Source: Brevibacterium limosum (GTDB lineage Bacteria; Actinomycetota; Actinomycetes; Actinomycetales; Brevibacteriaceae). From it: DNA of 64,000 nucleotides. A program made the position numbers and the translations under genes. Positions 55,484 to 64,000 of this stretch are shown in pieces; the stretch's first letter is position 1; the number at the start of each line of letters is the position of its first letter. The notes beneath the pieces were generated by a model, which saw nothing but the letters and a program-made list of their open reading frames with translations, was not told the DNA's origin and ran no database searches. The stretch is taken from positions 2,418,001 to 2,482,000 of the forward strand of contig NZ_CP050154.1 of the NCBI RefSeq assembly GCF_011617705.1, in the 5' to 3' direction.

Positions 55484-56092
55484 GTGTCCGAGACCGCGCT
55501 GGCGCGCATGCGCCCCGAGAAGCGAGCCGCGCTCATTGATGCCGCGGCGCGAGAATTCGCCTCGCGGACGTTCGAGGAGGCGTCGCTCAATCGGATCATC
55601 TCCAGCTGCGGGATGAGCAAGAGCTCTTTCTATCATGTCGTCGGTTCGAAGGACGGTCTCTTCTCCCTCGTCGTCGCTGATCTCGCTGCGGCGGCCCGTC
55701 GATTCTGGACACCGCCTGCTCCGGGCAGCTTCGCGGACAGCTTCTGGGACAGTGCGCGCTCGGTCTGGGACGACGTTGTGCGAACGTGGCCCGATAGCCG
55801 TGAGCTCACGCTGCTGTGGCACATCGTCTATGCGAACTCGGAAGATCCCGCTGTCCGCGAGCTCGCCGGTCGTGTCGAAGAATGGGTGCGTGCGGTGCTC
55901 ATTGCCGGACGTGAGACTGAGGCGATCGATGCCGAGTGTCCGCTCGAACTCCAAACCCTGTCGGTGTTCTCACTCTTACGCACCTTCGACGAATGGGCTC
56001 TGAAACTCGCGGAGAATGACAGCTCAGCCGTCGACACGGAAACGGCCGCAGTCCATCAGTTCCGTCTGCTCGCACGACTGCTGCGTGCCTGA
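55484..56092 (+). CDS. TetR-family repressor
   Basis: 202 residues. N-terminal helix-turn-helix (about 8-52): KRAALIDAAAREFASRTFEEASLN, then MSKSSFYHVVGSKDGLF. The C-terminal effector domain is all-helical and not diagnostic. The GTG start lies six bases after TAGACT (55472-55477), so it is probably leaderless. It is likely to repress both itself and the divergent FAD monooxygenase through the paired TGGACC palindromes; the ligand is unknown. Confidence 0.93.
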   Translation: MSETALARMRPEKRAALIDAAAREFASRTFEEASLNRIISSCGMSKSSFYHVVGSKDGLFSLVVADLAAAARRFWTPPAPGSFADSFWDSARSVWDDVVRTWPDSRELTLLWHIVYANSEDPAVRELAGRVEEWVRAVLIAGRETEAIDAECPLELQTLSVFSLLRTFDEWALKLAENDSSAVDTETAAVHQFRLLARLLRA

Positions 56093-56099
56093 CTGTCTC

Positions 56100-57353
56100 T
56101 CACACAGACTCGGCCGGGCTCTCACGGCCTGAGGTCGCTACCTGCGGCAGTCCGCGGGCGAGTTCGGGACCGAGGTCAGAGATGCTGCGGGCACCCATGA
56201 GGCCCATGGCGGTGAGGATCTCCTGCCGGAGGAGGGCGATCGCCCTCTCGACGCCTCGCTGTCCGCCGGCCATGAGCCCGTACAGGTAGGCTCGGCCGAT
56301 GAGCACGAAGTCCGCACCGGCGCACAGTGCGGCGACGACATCGGTGCCGGACATGACTCCGGAGTCGAAGATGAGTTCCATCTCCGGTCCGACTTCGGCA
56401 CGGACTTCGGCCAGAGAGGTCAGCGATTCCGGTGCCCGATCGAGTTGACGGCCTCCGTGGTTGGAGACGACGAGTCCGTCGGCACCGACAGATCGGGCGC
56501 GCCGGGCGTCGTCGGCGGTGAGGATGCCCTTGACGAACAGCCGTCCCGTCCACTGCTCGCGGATCCACCGCAGGTCATCGAGGTCGAGGGTCGGATCGAA
56601 CATCGTCTGTGTCATCTCGGCCAGGGACTGGGAGGTGTTCGACAGTGACGCGTACTTCGGCGGTTCGGTGGTGAGGAAGTTGAACCACCAGCCGGGACGA
56701 TAGGAGGCGTCGAGGATGGTTCCCAGATTCAGTCGGGGTGGAATCGTCAGACCGTTGCGCTGATCGCGCAGACGCTGGCCGGTGATCGGGGTGTCGACGG
56801 TGACGAGAAGAGTCTCGTATCCGCTGGCGGCGGCGCGCTGGATCAGGTCGAGACTGCGCTGCCGGTCCTTCCAGAGGTAGAGCTGGAACCACCGGGTGGA
56901 ATCCGGCGCCGCCTGGGCGACGTCTTCGACCGAGGTTGTGCCCATCGTCGACAGCGAGAACGGGATTCCGGCCTTCGTCGCCGCGCGCACTCCGGCGACC
57001 TCGCCTTCGGAGTGCATCATGCGCGTGTAGCCGGTCGGGGCGATGCCGAAGGGCAGTCGGGCTCGAGCGCCGGCGATCGTCGTCGCTGTGTCGGGGGCGT
57101 CGACTCCGTGGAGGATTCGGGGAAGAAGCTCCACGTTCCCCAGTGCGTCACGGTTCTTCTTCAGGGTCCGCTCGTCCAGAGCGGCACCGTCGACATAGTC
57201 GAACGGAGCCGTCGGAGTCACTCGCTTGGCGATGCGGCGGAGGTCCCAGATGTCTGCGGCCGACTCCAACCTGGCAGCGACACGATCGAGGCGGGGCAGG
57301 TCGAACTGCAGCAAGGGGGCGAGCTCTTTGAGATCAGGCAGTCGACGTTTCAT
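56100..57353 (-). CDS. lldD: FMN-dependent alpha-hydroxy-acid dehydrogenase (L-lactate dehydrogenase type)
   Basis: 417 residues in a TIM barrel. GIAPTGYTRMMHSEGEVAG, LFVKGILTADDARRA (FMN Lys), VVSNHGGRQLDRAP with the catalytic His, and DSGVMSGTDVVAALCAGADF are all intact. Most likely oxidises L-lactate with quinone as acceptor; glycolate or mandelate are alternatives. ATG 57353 follows AAGGAGAG. The 197-bp gap beyond it contains no gene or clear element. Stops 7 bp before the end of the convergent tetR gene. Confidence 0.92.
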   Translation of the reverse strand: MKRRLPDLKELAPLLQFDLPRLDRVAARLESAADIWDLRRIAKRVTPTAPFDYVDGAALDERTLKKNRDALGNVELLPRILHGVDAPDTATTIAGARARLPFGIAPTGYTRMMHSEGEVAGVRAATKAGIPFSLSTMGTTSVEDVAQAAPDSTRWFQLYLWKDRQRSLDLIQRAAASGYETLLVTVDTPITGQRLRDQRNGLTIPPRLNLGTILDASYRPGWWFNFLTTEPPKYASLSNTSQSLAEMTQTMFDPTLDLDDLRWIREQWTGRLFVKGILTADDARRARSVGADGLVVSNHGGRQLDRAPESLTSLAEVRAEVGPEMELIFDSGVMSGTDVVAALCAGADFVLIGRAYLYGLMAGGQRGVERAIALLRQEILTAMGLMGARSISDLGPELARGLPQVATSGRESPAESV

Positions 57354-57550
57354 CTCTCTCCTTGTTCAGGGCCCGGCTGGCATCCGCGTCCCGGAGGTTC
57401 CACGGTGGGGTCGTTCGCGGTCCGCAGAATGGAGTCTAATGAGGCGAGCGCCGCACCCGCTGAGGCGACCGTCATCCGAACGCCTGTCCACCCGAATCGA
57501 GGTACTCGACTCGCCCTACGCGAGTCGCTGAAACCCCGCAGGTCGAATGC

Positions 57551-58222
57551 TCAGTTCCGGTCGAGGTAGGCGAGCACTGCCGCCACGCGTCGGCTCGTCG
57601 TCTCCCCCGCCGGGAGGCCGAGTTTGTCGAAGATCGCGCTGATGGCCTTCTCGACGGAGCTGACGGACACGTAGAGGCGTTCGCCTATTCCCCGGTTCGA
57701 CAGTCCCTCGGCCATCGCTTCGAGCACTTCATTCTCTCGCGGTGTCAGGGTCGACAGCGTGTTCTGCCGGTCCGAGGTGGTGAGCAGCTGTCGGACGACG
57801 TCGGGATCGATGACCGTTCCGCCTTCGGCGATCCGATGGACCGATTCGAGGAACCGGTCGATGTCGGTCACCCGGTTCTTCAGCAGGTAGCCGACGCCGA
57901 CGGATTCAGTGCTCAGCAGCTCTGTCGCATACTCGCGCAGCACGTACTGGCTGAGGACGAGCACGCCGATGTCCGGGAAGCGTCGTTTGATCGCCAACGC
58001 CGCCTCAAGGCCTTCCGTCGTATGGGTCGGCGGCATTCGCACGTCGACGATCGCAAGGTTCGGTCGCAGCTCGGCGACCGCCCGCAGCAGCTCGCCTCCG
58101 TCTCCGACGGACGCGACGACGCTGATCCCTTCGTCTTCGAGCAGACTGCGCACACCTTCACGCAGCAGCACCGCGTCATCTGCGAGAACGGCGCGCATCT
58201 GATTCTCCTGCTTCTCTGTCAT
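57551..58222 (-). CDS. LuxR/NarL-type response regulator
   Basis: 223 residues. The receiver domain has the acidic pocket (ADDAVLLREG), phospho-acceptor Asp60 (AIVDVRMPP) and a Lys in YLLKNRV; the C-terminal LuxR helix-turn-helix (LTPRENEVLEAMAEGLSNRGI, YVSVSSVEKAI) binds DNA. ATG 58222 has AGAGG 5 nt upstream; a GTG at 58228 overlapping the kinase stop is the alternative. Paired with the histidine kinase just upstream. Targets unknown. Confidence 0.94.
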   Translation of the reverse strand: MTEKQENQMRAVLADDAVLLREGVRSLLEDEGISVVASVGDGGELLRAVAELRPNLAIVDVRMPPTHTTEGLEAALAIKRRFPDIGVLVLSQYVLREYATELLSTESVGVGYLLKNRVTDIDRFLESVHRIAEGGTVIDPDVVRQLLTTSDRQNTLSTLTPRENEVLEAMAEGLSNRGIGERLYVSVSSVEKAISAIFDKLGLPAGETTSRRVAAVLAYLDRN

Positions 58223-58224
58223 GG

Positions 58225-59403
58225 TCACCTCTCGGTCGTACCGACTTCTTCTGCGATTCCGTGCGGAATCCGAGCGCAGACGGTGGTGCCTGCACCCTCA
58301 TGGGAGTCGACGGTGAGACTGCCATCGAGCGCACCGACCCGCCGTGCGAGACCTTGGAGTCCGCCTCCATCCGAATTCGCTCCGCCGATACCGTCATCGG
58401 CGATGGTGACGGTCAGCGTCCGCGCCTCGTCGACGATGCCCACCGTGATGCTTCCCGCCTCGGCGTGTTTGACGATGTTCGTCACCGCCTCTCGGACGAC
58501 GAAGTAGGTGGCGGATTCCACTGCCGGCGGAAACCTGCCCTCCGGCACGGTCGTGAGGGTCAGCGGCACAGGGCTGCGGTCGGCGATCCTCTCGAGCACG
58601 GGACGGAGTCCGTGGTCGTCCAATGCTGTGGGGTAGACCCGCCAGGCGACTTCCCGCATCTCGTCGATGAGGTCCTGGGACTGGACGAGGGCATCGTCGA
58701 GCAGGCGTTGGGCTTTCGCCGGGTCAGAGGCACGCTGGGCACGAGCGATGAGCACGGACAGGGAGACGACGTTCTGCTGCACGCCATCGTGCAGGTCGCG
58801 TTCGATCCGGCGTCGTTCCTCGTCGATGGCGAGGACGACTCCGCGGCGGGTCGTCAGCAGCTCGCTGATGCGGGTGTGGACGGCGAAGGGACGCTCCACC
58901 TCGGCGAAACGCGCATCGATGCGCCCGTGCGCCCAGTTCGCCGCTTCGGCCACCGCCGCGGCTCCGATGAGGTTCGCCGCTCCGTAGAGGACACCGACGA
59001 ACAGCGTCGGCTGGGAGATCGTCCACATGTCGAATCCGATGTCGATCGCTCCGCCGATGAAGAATCCTTGTACGAGCGAACCGAGAGTGACGAAGAGGAA
59101 CCCGCCGAGCAGGTTCGCGGTGGGCACGATGGCGATCCCTGCGACGAGGCCGTGGCAGAGAAGGAATCGGCGGTGGGTCGGCGCCGTGGCGAGGACGAGT
59201 CCGAATCCGCGGGAGTGTCGGGAAAGCTCCCAGCTTCTCACCCTCCCGGCAAGACGAGACGACGGCGGGAATGCGGAGGCGATGAGCAGCGGCAGACACA
59301 GCAGACCGCCCCACAGGACCGCCAGGACGGACCGCGCCCATCGCGCGGCGAACATCCGTGATTCGGGAGGGATCCGGGTGGACAGCGCGCTCGGCCAGGG
59401 CAT
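58225..59403 (-). CDS. HisKA_3-type sensor histidine kinase
   Basis: 392 residues. Four to five membrane helices in the first about 180 residues act as the sensor; then DEERRRIERDLHDGVQQNVVSL carries the phospho-His and a C-terminal HATPase domain shows DDGIGGANSDGGGLQGLARRV. ATG 59403 lies six bases after TACGAT (complement of 59410-59415), so it is leaderless; the frame is open to 59751 without support. The signal is unknown. Overlaps the regulator region by 4 bp if the regulator starts at GTG. Confidence 0.9.
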   Translation of the reverse strand: MPWPSALSTRIPPESRMFAARWARSVLAVLWGGLLCLPLLIASAFPPSSRLAGRVRSWELSRHSRGFGLVLATAPTHRRFLLCHGLVAGIAIVPTANLLGGFLFVTLGSLVQGFFIGGAIDIGFDMWTISQPTLFVGVLYGAANLIGAAAVAEAANWAHGRIDARFAEVERPFAVHTRISELLTTRRGVVLAIDEERRRIERDLHDGVQQNVVSLSVLIARAQRASDPAKAQRLLDDALVQSQDLIDEMREVAWRVYPTALDDHGLRPVLERIADRSPVPLTLTTVPEGRFPPAVESATYFVVREAVTNIVKHAEAGSITVGIVDEARTLTVTIADDGIGGANSDGGGLQGLARRVGALDGSLTVDSHEGAGTTVCARIPHGIAEEVGTTER

Positions 59404-59729
59404 GGCTCGATCGTAGCAACGCAGATCGCCGCCACACAGGGGTTCGGCCGCAGTCTCGGGTTCCGGTTTTCCGCAGCGATGCCGCCGGTCGACCGCGCTG
59501 ACTGTGTGCCTGACCGCGTACCGGGTCTCTGGCCTGGGCACTCTATTCGACGGGAATCGGATTGGTCGGCGGCTCGATCTCCGCGGACCGCCCGCTTCTG
59601 GGAGTGGCCGTCGGCATCGGCATCGCCGTGGACGTCGCCGGCACAGCCGAACTCGTCCGCAGGCTTCGGCGACACCGTCGCGGACGCACCGGGGCCCGAT
59701 TCGACAGTCTCCGGGGCCGAGGTGGCACC
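59404..59729. other. 326-bp divergent gap without a convincing gene
   Basis: It contains the kinase's -10 box and GC-rich sequence before the AIG2-like gene. A frame in line with the AIG2-like gene stays open from 59562, but its codons give an Arg/Gly-rich leader with no counterpart in the family. No terminator or strong palindrome was found. Confidence 0.5.
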
Positions 59730-60317
59730 ATGGAAGGGATGTCTCAAACACATGTGTGGTACGTCAGCTACGGTTCGAACATGGCCCGCGATCGGCTCGC
59801 CTGCTATCTGCAAGGCGGGCGGCCGCCCGGAGCGATGGTGACCTATCCGGGGGCCAGAGACGGGACGCTCCCCCAGGCCGAGGCCGGGATCGAACTGCCC
59901 GGCACCATCTACTTCGCCGGTGAGTCGAAGGTCTGGGGCGGCGGAATGGCCTTCTACGATCATTCCCTGCCCGGACCGACCCCGGCCAAGGCCTACTTCA
60001 TCACCGCCGCGCAGTTCGCCGATGTGGCGGCCCAGGAGATGAACCGCCCACCCGAACCCGACAGTCCGTTGGAACAACTCGTCTTCGATCTGCCCGCCGG
60101 CAGCTCCCATTCGGTGGGTCCGGGCGGGTACGAGACCCTGCTCGTCCTCGACGATGCCGACGGCGTCCCGATGGTCACGTTCACGGCCGCCCATGGTTCA
60201 GCCGATGCCGAACACGCCCAGCCGCAGGAGCCGTATCTGGCGATGCTGCGCACGGGCACAGCCGAAGTCAGGGCCGCTTCTGCTGGGCAGCACCTGCCCG
60301 CAGCTGCACAAGTGTGA
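59730..60317 (+). CDS. Gamma-glutamylcyclotransferase-like (AIG2) protein
   Basis: 195 residues. The AIG2-like fold is shown by WYVSYGSNMARDRLACYL at the N-terminus, with the YGSNM substrate loop. Glu in the following strands could be the general base, but the exact residue cannot be assigned safely. GAGG lies 7 nt before ATG 59730; a second ATG at 59739 is too close to its own GGAAGGG. Function unknown; related proteins include cyclotransferases of gamma-glutamyl amines. Its last 50 bp overlap the convergent panE-like gene. Confidence 0.82.
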   Translation: MEGMSQTHVWYVSYGSNMARDRLACYLQGGRPPGAMVTYPGARDGTLPQAEAGIELPGTIYFAGESKVWGGGMAFYDHSLPGPTPAKAYFITAAQFADVAAQEMNRPPEPDSPLEQLVFDLPAGSSHSVGPGGYETLLVLDDADGVPMVTFTAAHGSADAEHAQPQEPYLAMLRTGTAEVRAASAGQHLPAAAQV

Positions 60318-61236
60318 GATCGAGCAGCGGAGTCACCACTCCCAGTTCGTCTGCTGTGCGCGCCAGATCGCCGAGGATGTGCTCCGTCTCGCTCGGCAGC
60401 CCGGCCGTCACGTCCCGGTAGAGGGATGAGGTGAAGGCAGACCCGTCCTCGGTGAGCATCTTCAGCGTCATGGCGTGGGACTGCTCTGACACCGAATGTC
60501 CGGCGGCTGCCGCCACAGCTTCGAGTTCATCGACGATGGCATGCACATGCGGCCTGCCACCGGCGCCCATGATCGCTCCCACCGGCGCACGGAACAGACA
60601 GGTGACGACTCCGGCTGCGGCGATGAAGATCCACTTCTCCCACAGTCCGTCGATGATTCCGTCGATGACCTGGAGTCTGAACCCGGGCACGTCGAGTGCT
60701 TCGATGATCCGGGCCGACGCTTCTGCGCCGTCGATGCCGCCGATGGTCATCACGGCCAGATCGGTGAGCTGAACGACGGCACCGTCTCTGATGGTGCCGA
60801 CGATCTTGACGAGTCCGCCGAGAACTTGTCCGGGATAGCGGTTCTGCAGCTTCTCGATCTGGGCCATGCCGTTGAGGAACGGGACGATCGTCGTCTGCTT
60901 TCCCACAGCCGGTCCGATGTCTTCGATGACCGAGTCGAGGCCGCCGGCTTTGACCGCGACGAGGACGAGGTCATAGGTCTGCAGTGCGGCACTGAGTTCC
61001 TCTGCGGTGACCACCTCGACCTGATTCGTCCGGTCATCATCGGGAGCCGTGAAGCGCAGCCCTTCCGAGCGAACGGCTTCCGCCCGAGCCTGCCTGAGCA
61101 GGAACGTGACATTGCGACCGGCCTCGTGCAGGTAGGTGCCGAACGCTCCGCCGGTAGCACCTGCCCCGGCGATGAGGATCGACAGGTCGGCACCTCCACC
61201 GGGTGCCGTGGTTGCGCTGTCAGCTGCTTCGGTCAT
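60268..61236 (-). CDS. panE: 2-dehydropantoate 2-reductase family protein
   Basis: 322 residues. NADPH-binding [10 protein letters not shown] near residue 24-33, AVKAGGLDS (catalytic Lys region), and the C-terminal helical domain with [12 protein letters not shown] and ERYRD-like segments of ketopantoate reductase. It would make pantoate for coenzyme A, though paralogues with other ketoacid substrates exist. The ATG overlaps the thiE stop (ATGA), so the two are coupled. Overlap with the AIG2-like gene on the other strand is 50 bp. Confidence 0.85.
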   Translation of the reverse strand: MTEAADSATTAPGGGADLSILIAGAGATGGAFGTYLHEAGRNVTFLLRQARAEAVRSEGLRFTAPDDDRTNQVEVVTAEELSAALQTYDLVLVAVKAGGLDSVIEDIGPAVGKQTTIVPFLNGMAQIEKLQNRYPGQVLGGLVKIVGTIRDGAVVQLTDLAVMTIGGIDGAEASARIIEALDVPGFRLQVIDGIIDGLWEKWIFIAAAGVVTCLFRAPVGAIMGAGGRPHVHAIVDELEAVAAAAGHSVSEQSHAMTLKMLTEDGSAFTSSLYRDVTAGLPSETEHILGDLARTADELGVVTPLLDLTLVQLRAGAAQQKRP

Positions 61237-61919
61237 CTCAGATCCTCCTTGAGCTCCCGAGCGGCCGCCGCGGGATCCTCTGCCGAGGTTATCGCACGGA
61301 CGACGACGGCACGGTTCGCGCCCGCCTGCCGGATCGCATCCAACCTCTCCGCCGCTGAGATCCCGCCGATGGCGAACCACGGTGTGGCCGCCGCGGCGGC
61401 GGCGGTGGCGGTCAGCAGTTCCGTCCCCACGGAGGTACGGCCGGGTTTCGTCGGGGTCTCCCATACCGGGCCGACACAGAAATAGTCGGTCTCGGGGTCG
61501 GCCTCGGCGACGAGCGCCTGGCCGAGGGTATGTGTGGAGCGGCCGAGGATGACGTCGGGGCCGAGCACGGCTCTGGCTTGAGCACTGGTGAGGTCGCCCT
61601 GCCCGACGTGGAAGACATCGGCGTCGGTGAGGAGCGCGACATCGGCACGGTCGTTGACGGAGAAGAGCTTGCCGTGCCGGGCAGCGGCGTCCTTGAGGAT
61701 CTCCAGTGCTGTGATCTCGGCGCGGGCCTCGAGGCTCTTGTCCCTCAGTTGGATGATGTCGACTCCCCCGGAATAGGCGGCGTCGAGGAACTCGGCGAGG
61801 TCGCCTTGAACGGTCCTGGCATCGGTGCACAGGTAAAGCTTCGCCTCTGCCAGTCGGGCCTCCCGCCAGGCTCTCTTCGAATGTCGCGCTGCGGTGCGCG
61901 GTGGCATCTGTGTGGTCAT
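61233..61919 (-). CDS. thiE: Thiamine-phosphate synthase
   Basis: Joins the pyrimidine and thiazole moieties to thiamine phosphate. 228 residues, TIM barrel: [30 protein letters not shown] (with the pyrophosphate-binding region), [18 protein letters not shown] and [10 protein letters not shown]. The second ATG (61919) is chosen because it lies six bases after TACTCT (complement of 61926-61931), implying a leaderless message; the first ATG, 61925, abuts the -10 box. First gene of a thiE-panE pair. Divergent from thiO. Confidence 0.94.
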   Translation of the reverse strand: MTTQMPPRTAARHSKRAWREARLAEAKLYLCTDARTVQGDLAEFLDAAYSGGVDIIQLRDKSLEARAEITALEILKDAAARHGKLFSVNDRADVALLTDADVFHVGQGDLTSAQARAVLGPDVILGRSTHTLGQALVAEADPETDYFCVGPVWETPTKPGRTSVGTELLTATAAAAAATPWFAIGGISAAERLDAIRQAGANRAVVVRAITSAEDPAAAARELKEDLR

Positions 61920-61924
61920 GGTCA

Positions 61925-61931
61925 TAGAGTA
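61925..61931. promoter_or_regulatory. Superimposed divergent -10 boxes of thiE and thiO
   Basis: The 7-bp sequence TAGAGTA reads TAGAGT on the plus strand (61925-61930), placed for a start near 61936, the base where the TPP aptamer begins. On the minus strand it reads TACTCT (61926-61931), six bases before the thiE ATG. Neither -35 is strong. Both polymerases cannot bind at once. Confidence 0.6.
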
Positions 61932-61935
61932 GAGG

Positions 61936-62023
61936 AGTTCGCGGGAGCCTCCCAACGAGGCTGAGAGGGCGTAAGAGCCGACCGTCAGACCTGATGCGGA
62001 TCATGCCGCCGGAGGGAGAAGCT
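61936..62023 (+). ncRNA. TPP riboswitch (THI element)
   Basis: The aptamer core shows GCTGAGAGG, ACCTGATGCGGATCATGCCG and AGGGA in the canonical order and spacing. AGTT (61936-61939) and AGCT (62020-62023) can close P1, and AGCCTC/GAGGCT forms P3. The GGAGGGAG that serves as thiO ribosome site (62011-62018) lies within the aptamer, so thiamine pyrophosphate should block translation start directly, without a separate expression platform. Confidence 0.93.
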
Positions 62024-63177
62024 GTGAGGGTCATCGTCATCGGCGCCGGAATCATCGGCCTGTCCACGGCCTGGTATCTGCGCCGTCTCGGCGCCGAAGC
62101 CACCATCATCGACCCCGCCCCTGCCCAGGGGGCGAGCCATGCCGCCGCGGGGATGCTCGCTCCCGCCGCGGAGGTGGTGTGGGGGCAGAGTCCCCTGTAT
62201 CCGCTGATGCGGGCCTCGGCGAAGATGTATCCGGATTTCGCCGCCGAGGTGGCGAGCGCCGCCGGAGCCGATCTCGGCTTCACGGATGCCGGAACCCTGG
62301 TGTGCGCCGGTGACCGCGCCGATCTGCAGGCGCTGAGGGAGCTGCGCGACGCGCAGTCGCGGTCCGGTTTCGCAACCGAGCTGGTCACCGGCAGCGCTGC
62401 TCGCCGGATCGAGCCGTCGCTGGCGCCTGCCGTGGCCGGTGCCGTGCACATTCCCGGTGATTGGTCGATCGACCCCCGTCGGGTCTCGGCCGCTCTGCTG
62501 TCTGCCCTGTCGGCTGACGCGGTGTCGCTCGTTCGGCAGCGGGTGACCGAGCTGCTCAAGGACGGCGATGCGACTGTGGGTGTCCGACTGGCCGATGGCC
62601 GCCGGATGGAGGCCGATCAGGTGATCGTCTGCGCAGGCATTGCCGTGACTGAGATCGCGGGTTCACCGGAACTGCCGATCCGAGAGGTTTGGGGTGATGT
62701 TCTGCGGCTGCGCGCCCCTGCCGAGGTGGCTCCCCTGCTGACGCGCGTCATCCGCGGACTGGTCAACGGTCGCTCCGTCTACCTGGTGCCTCGTCCCGAC
62801 GGAGAGATCGTGCTCGGCGCCAGTTCCCGTGAAGACGGGCTCTCCGGCACCCCTGCCGGAGCCATCCACCGACTGCTCGCTGACGGGCAGCGACTGGTCC
62901 CCGGCATCCTCGATGCGGAGATCACCGACATCACCACCCGCGCCCGGCCCGGGTCCCCCGATGACCTGCCGATGATCGGGCGCATCGATTCCGGCTGTGT
63001 CGTGAGCACCGGGTATTTCCGACACGGGATCCTCTTGGCCCCGCTCGGCGGCAGGCTCGGAGCCGAACTCGCCGTGGATGCCGCTTCCGACTGGCCACCT
63101 GACGGGACGCTCCAGTCCGTGTGCCCACAGCGCTTCACCACAGCAGACACCACCACTCACTCAGCGAGGAGCTTTTC

Positions 63178-63181
<4 letters not shown>
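62024..63181 (+). CDS. thiO: Glycine oxidase ThiO
   Basis: FAD enzyme making iminoglycine for the thiazole ring of thiamine. 385 residues; GAGIIGLSTAWYL at residues 6-18 is the FAD motif, followed by MLAPAAEV and the DAO-type C-terminal region (SSREDGLSG, TRARPGSPDDLPMIGRI). GTG 62024 follows directly after the riboswitch; upstream in-frame codons lie inside the aptamer and are rejected. Its stop overlaps the thiS start (ATGA). Operon thiO-thiS-thiG. Confidence 0.93.

Positions 63182-64000
<819 letters not shown>

Noticed and set aside
59562..59729. Longer AIG2-like protein start
   Set aside because: The added leader is Arg/Gly-rich and unlike the family; ribosome site supports 59730.
61994..62023. 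ThiO start inside the riboswitch
   Set aside because: These codons are conserved aptamer sequence; the FAD motif begins right after GTG 62024 and the ribosome site fits that start.

Overview
The window comes from a high-GC Gram-positive actinobacterium. I infer a Micrococcales member close to Brevibacterium. The grounds are strong GC bias at third positions, a mycothiol gene (mshB), a monomeric NADP isocitrate dehydrogenase, LPXTG-type surface proteins, DtxR/IdeR-type iron boxes and many apparently leaderless mRNAs. Species assignment is inference. I found no rRNA, tRNA, insertion sequence, prophage or CRISPR array. Most of it looks like ordinary chromosomal core with accessory pockets at about 28-32 kb and 33-45 kb.

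Layout. 0-9 kb: the 5' part of mshB, typA/bipA, and a complete oligopeptide ABC operon read right to left (binding protein, enlarged DppB-type permease, DppC-type permease, fused two-domain ATPase). 9-20 kb: housekeeping and small metabolic genes (PH-domain membrane protein, metallo-beta-lactamase-fold hydrolase, old-yellow enzyme, SLC13 transporter, alpha/beta hydrolase, thymidine kinase, isocitrate dehydrogenase, LapA-like protein, phosphopantetheinyl transferase). 19-22.3 kb: the vitamin B6 locus, with a MocR/PdxR regulator divergent from pdxST. 22-28 kb: lipid kinase, AlkZ/YcaQ-like and HhH-GPD DNA glycosylases, carboxylesterase, phosphoribosyltransferase, YchJ. 28-32 kb: a lipoprotein plus glycine-rich PKD-like secreted protein pair, a flavin monooxygenase, another lipoprotein and a PIG-L deacetylase. 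33-45 kb: a cell-surface region with an LPRTG-anchored nucleotidase, a DUF368 polyprenyl-phosphate translocase candidate, two tandem LPRTG-anchored S1 proteases, and a paired lipoprotein/cytosolic META-like module upstream of a DUF808 membrane protein. 45-52.4 kb: a siderophore permease/ATPase operon and a separate siderophore-binding lipoprotein, each preceded by an iron box, flanking sufE-sseA. 52-60 kb: amino-acid permease, TetR-controlled FAD monooxygenase, lldD and a two-component system. 60-64 kb: panE-thiE divergent from a TPP-riboswitch-controlled thiO-thiS-thiG operon that runs off the end.

The observations I rate highest are these. A TANNNT -10 element sits exactly 6 or 7 nt before the start codon of at least 15 genes, implying leaderless transcripts. 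At the thi locus the two divergent -10 elements are superimposed on the same 7 bp. The META pair has lost both cysteines in the copy without an export signal. The PdxR-like regulator lacks the expected PLP lysine. The dipeptide permease carries about 175 extra residues of membrane-spanning sequence. I did not find a clear-cut wholly new multi-gene system; the best candidates are the lipoprotein/PKD pair and the META-META-DUF808 operon.
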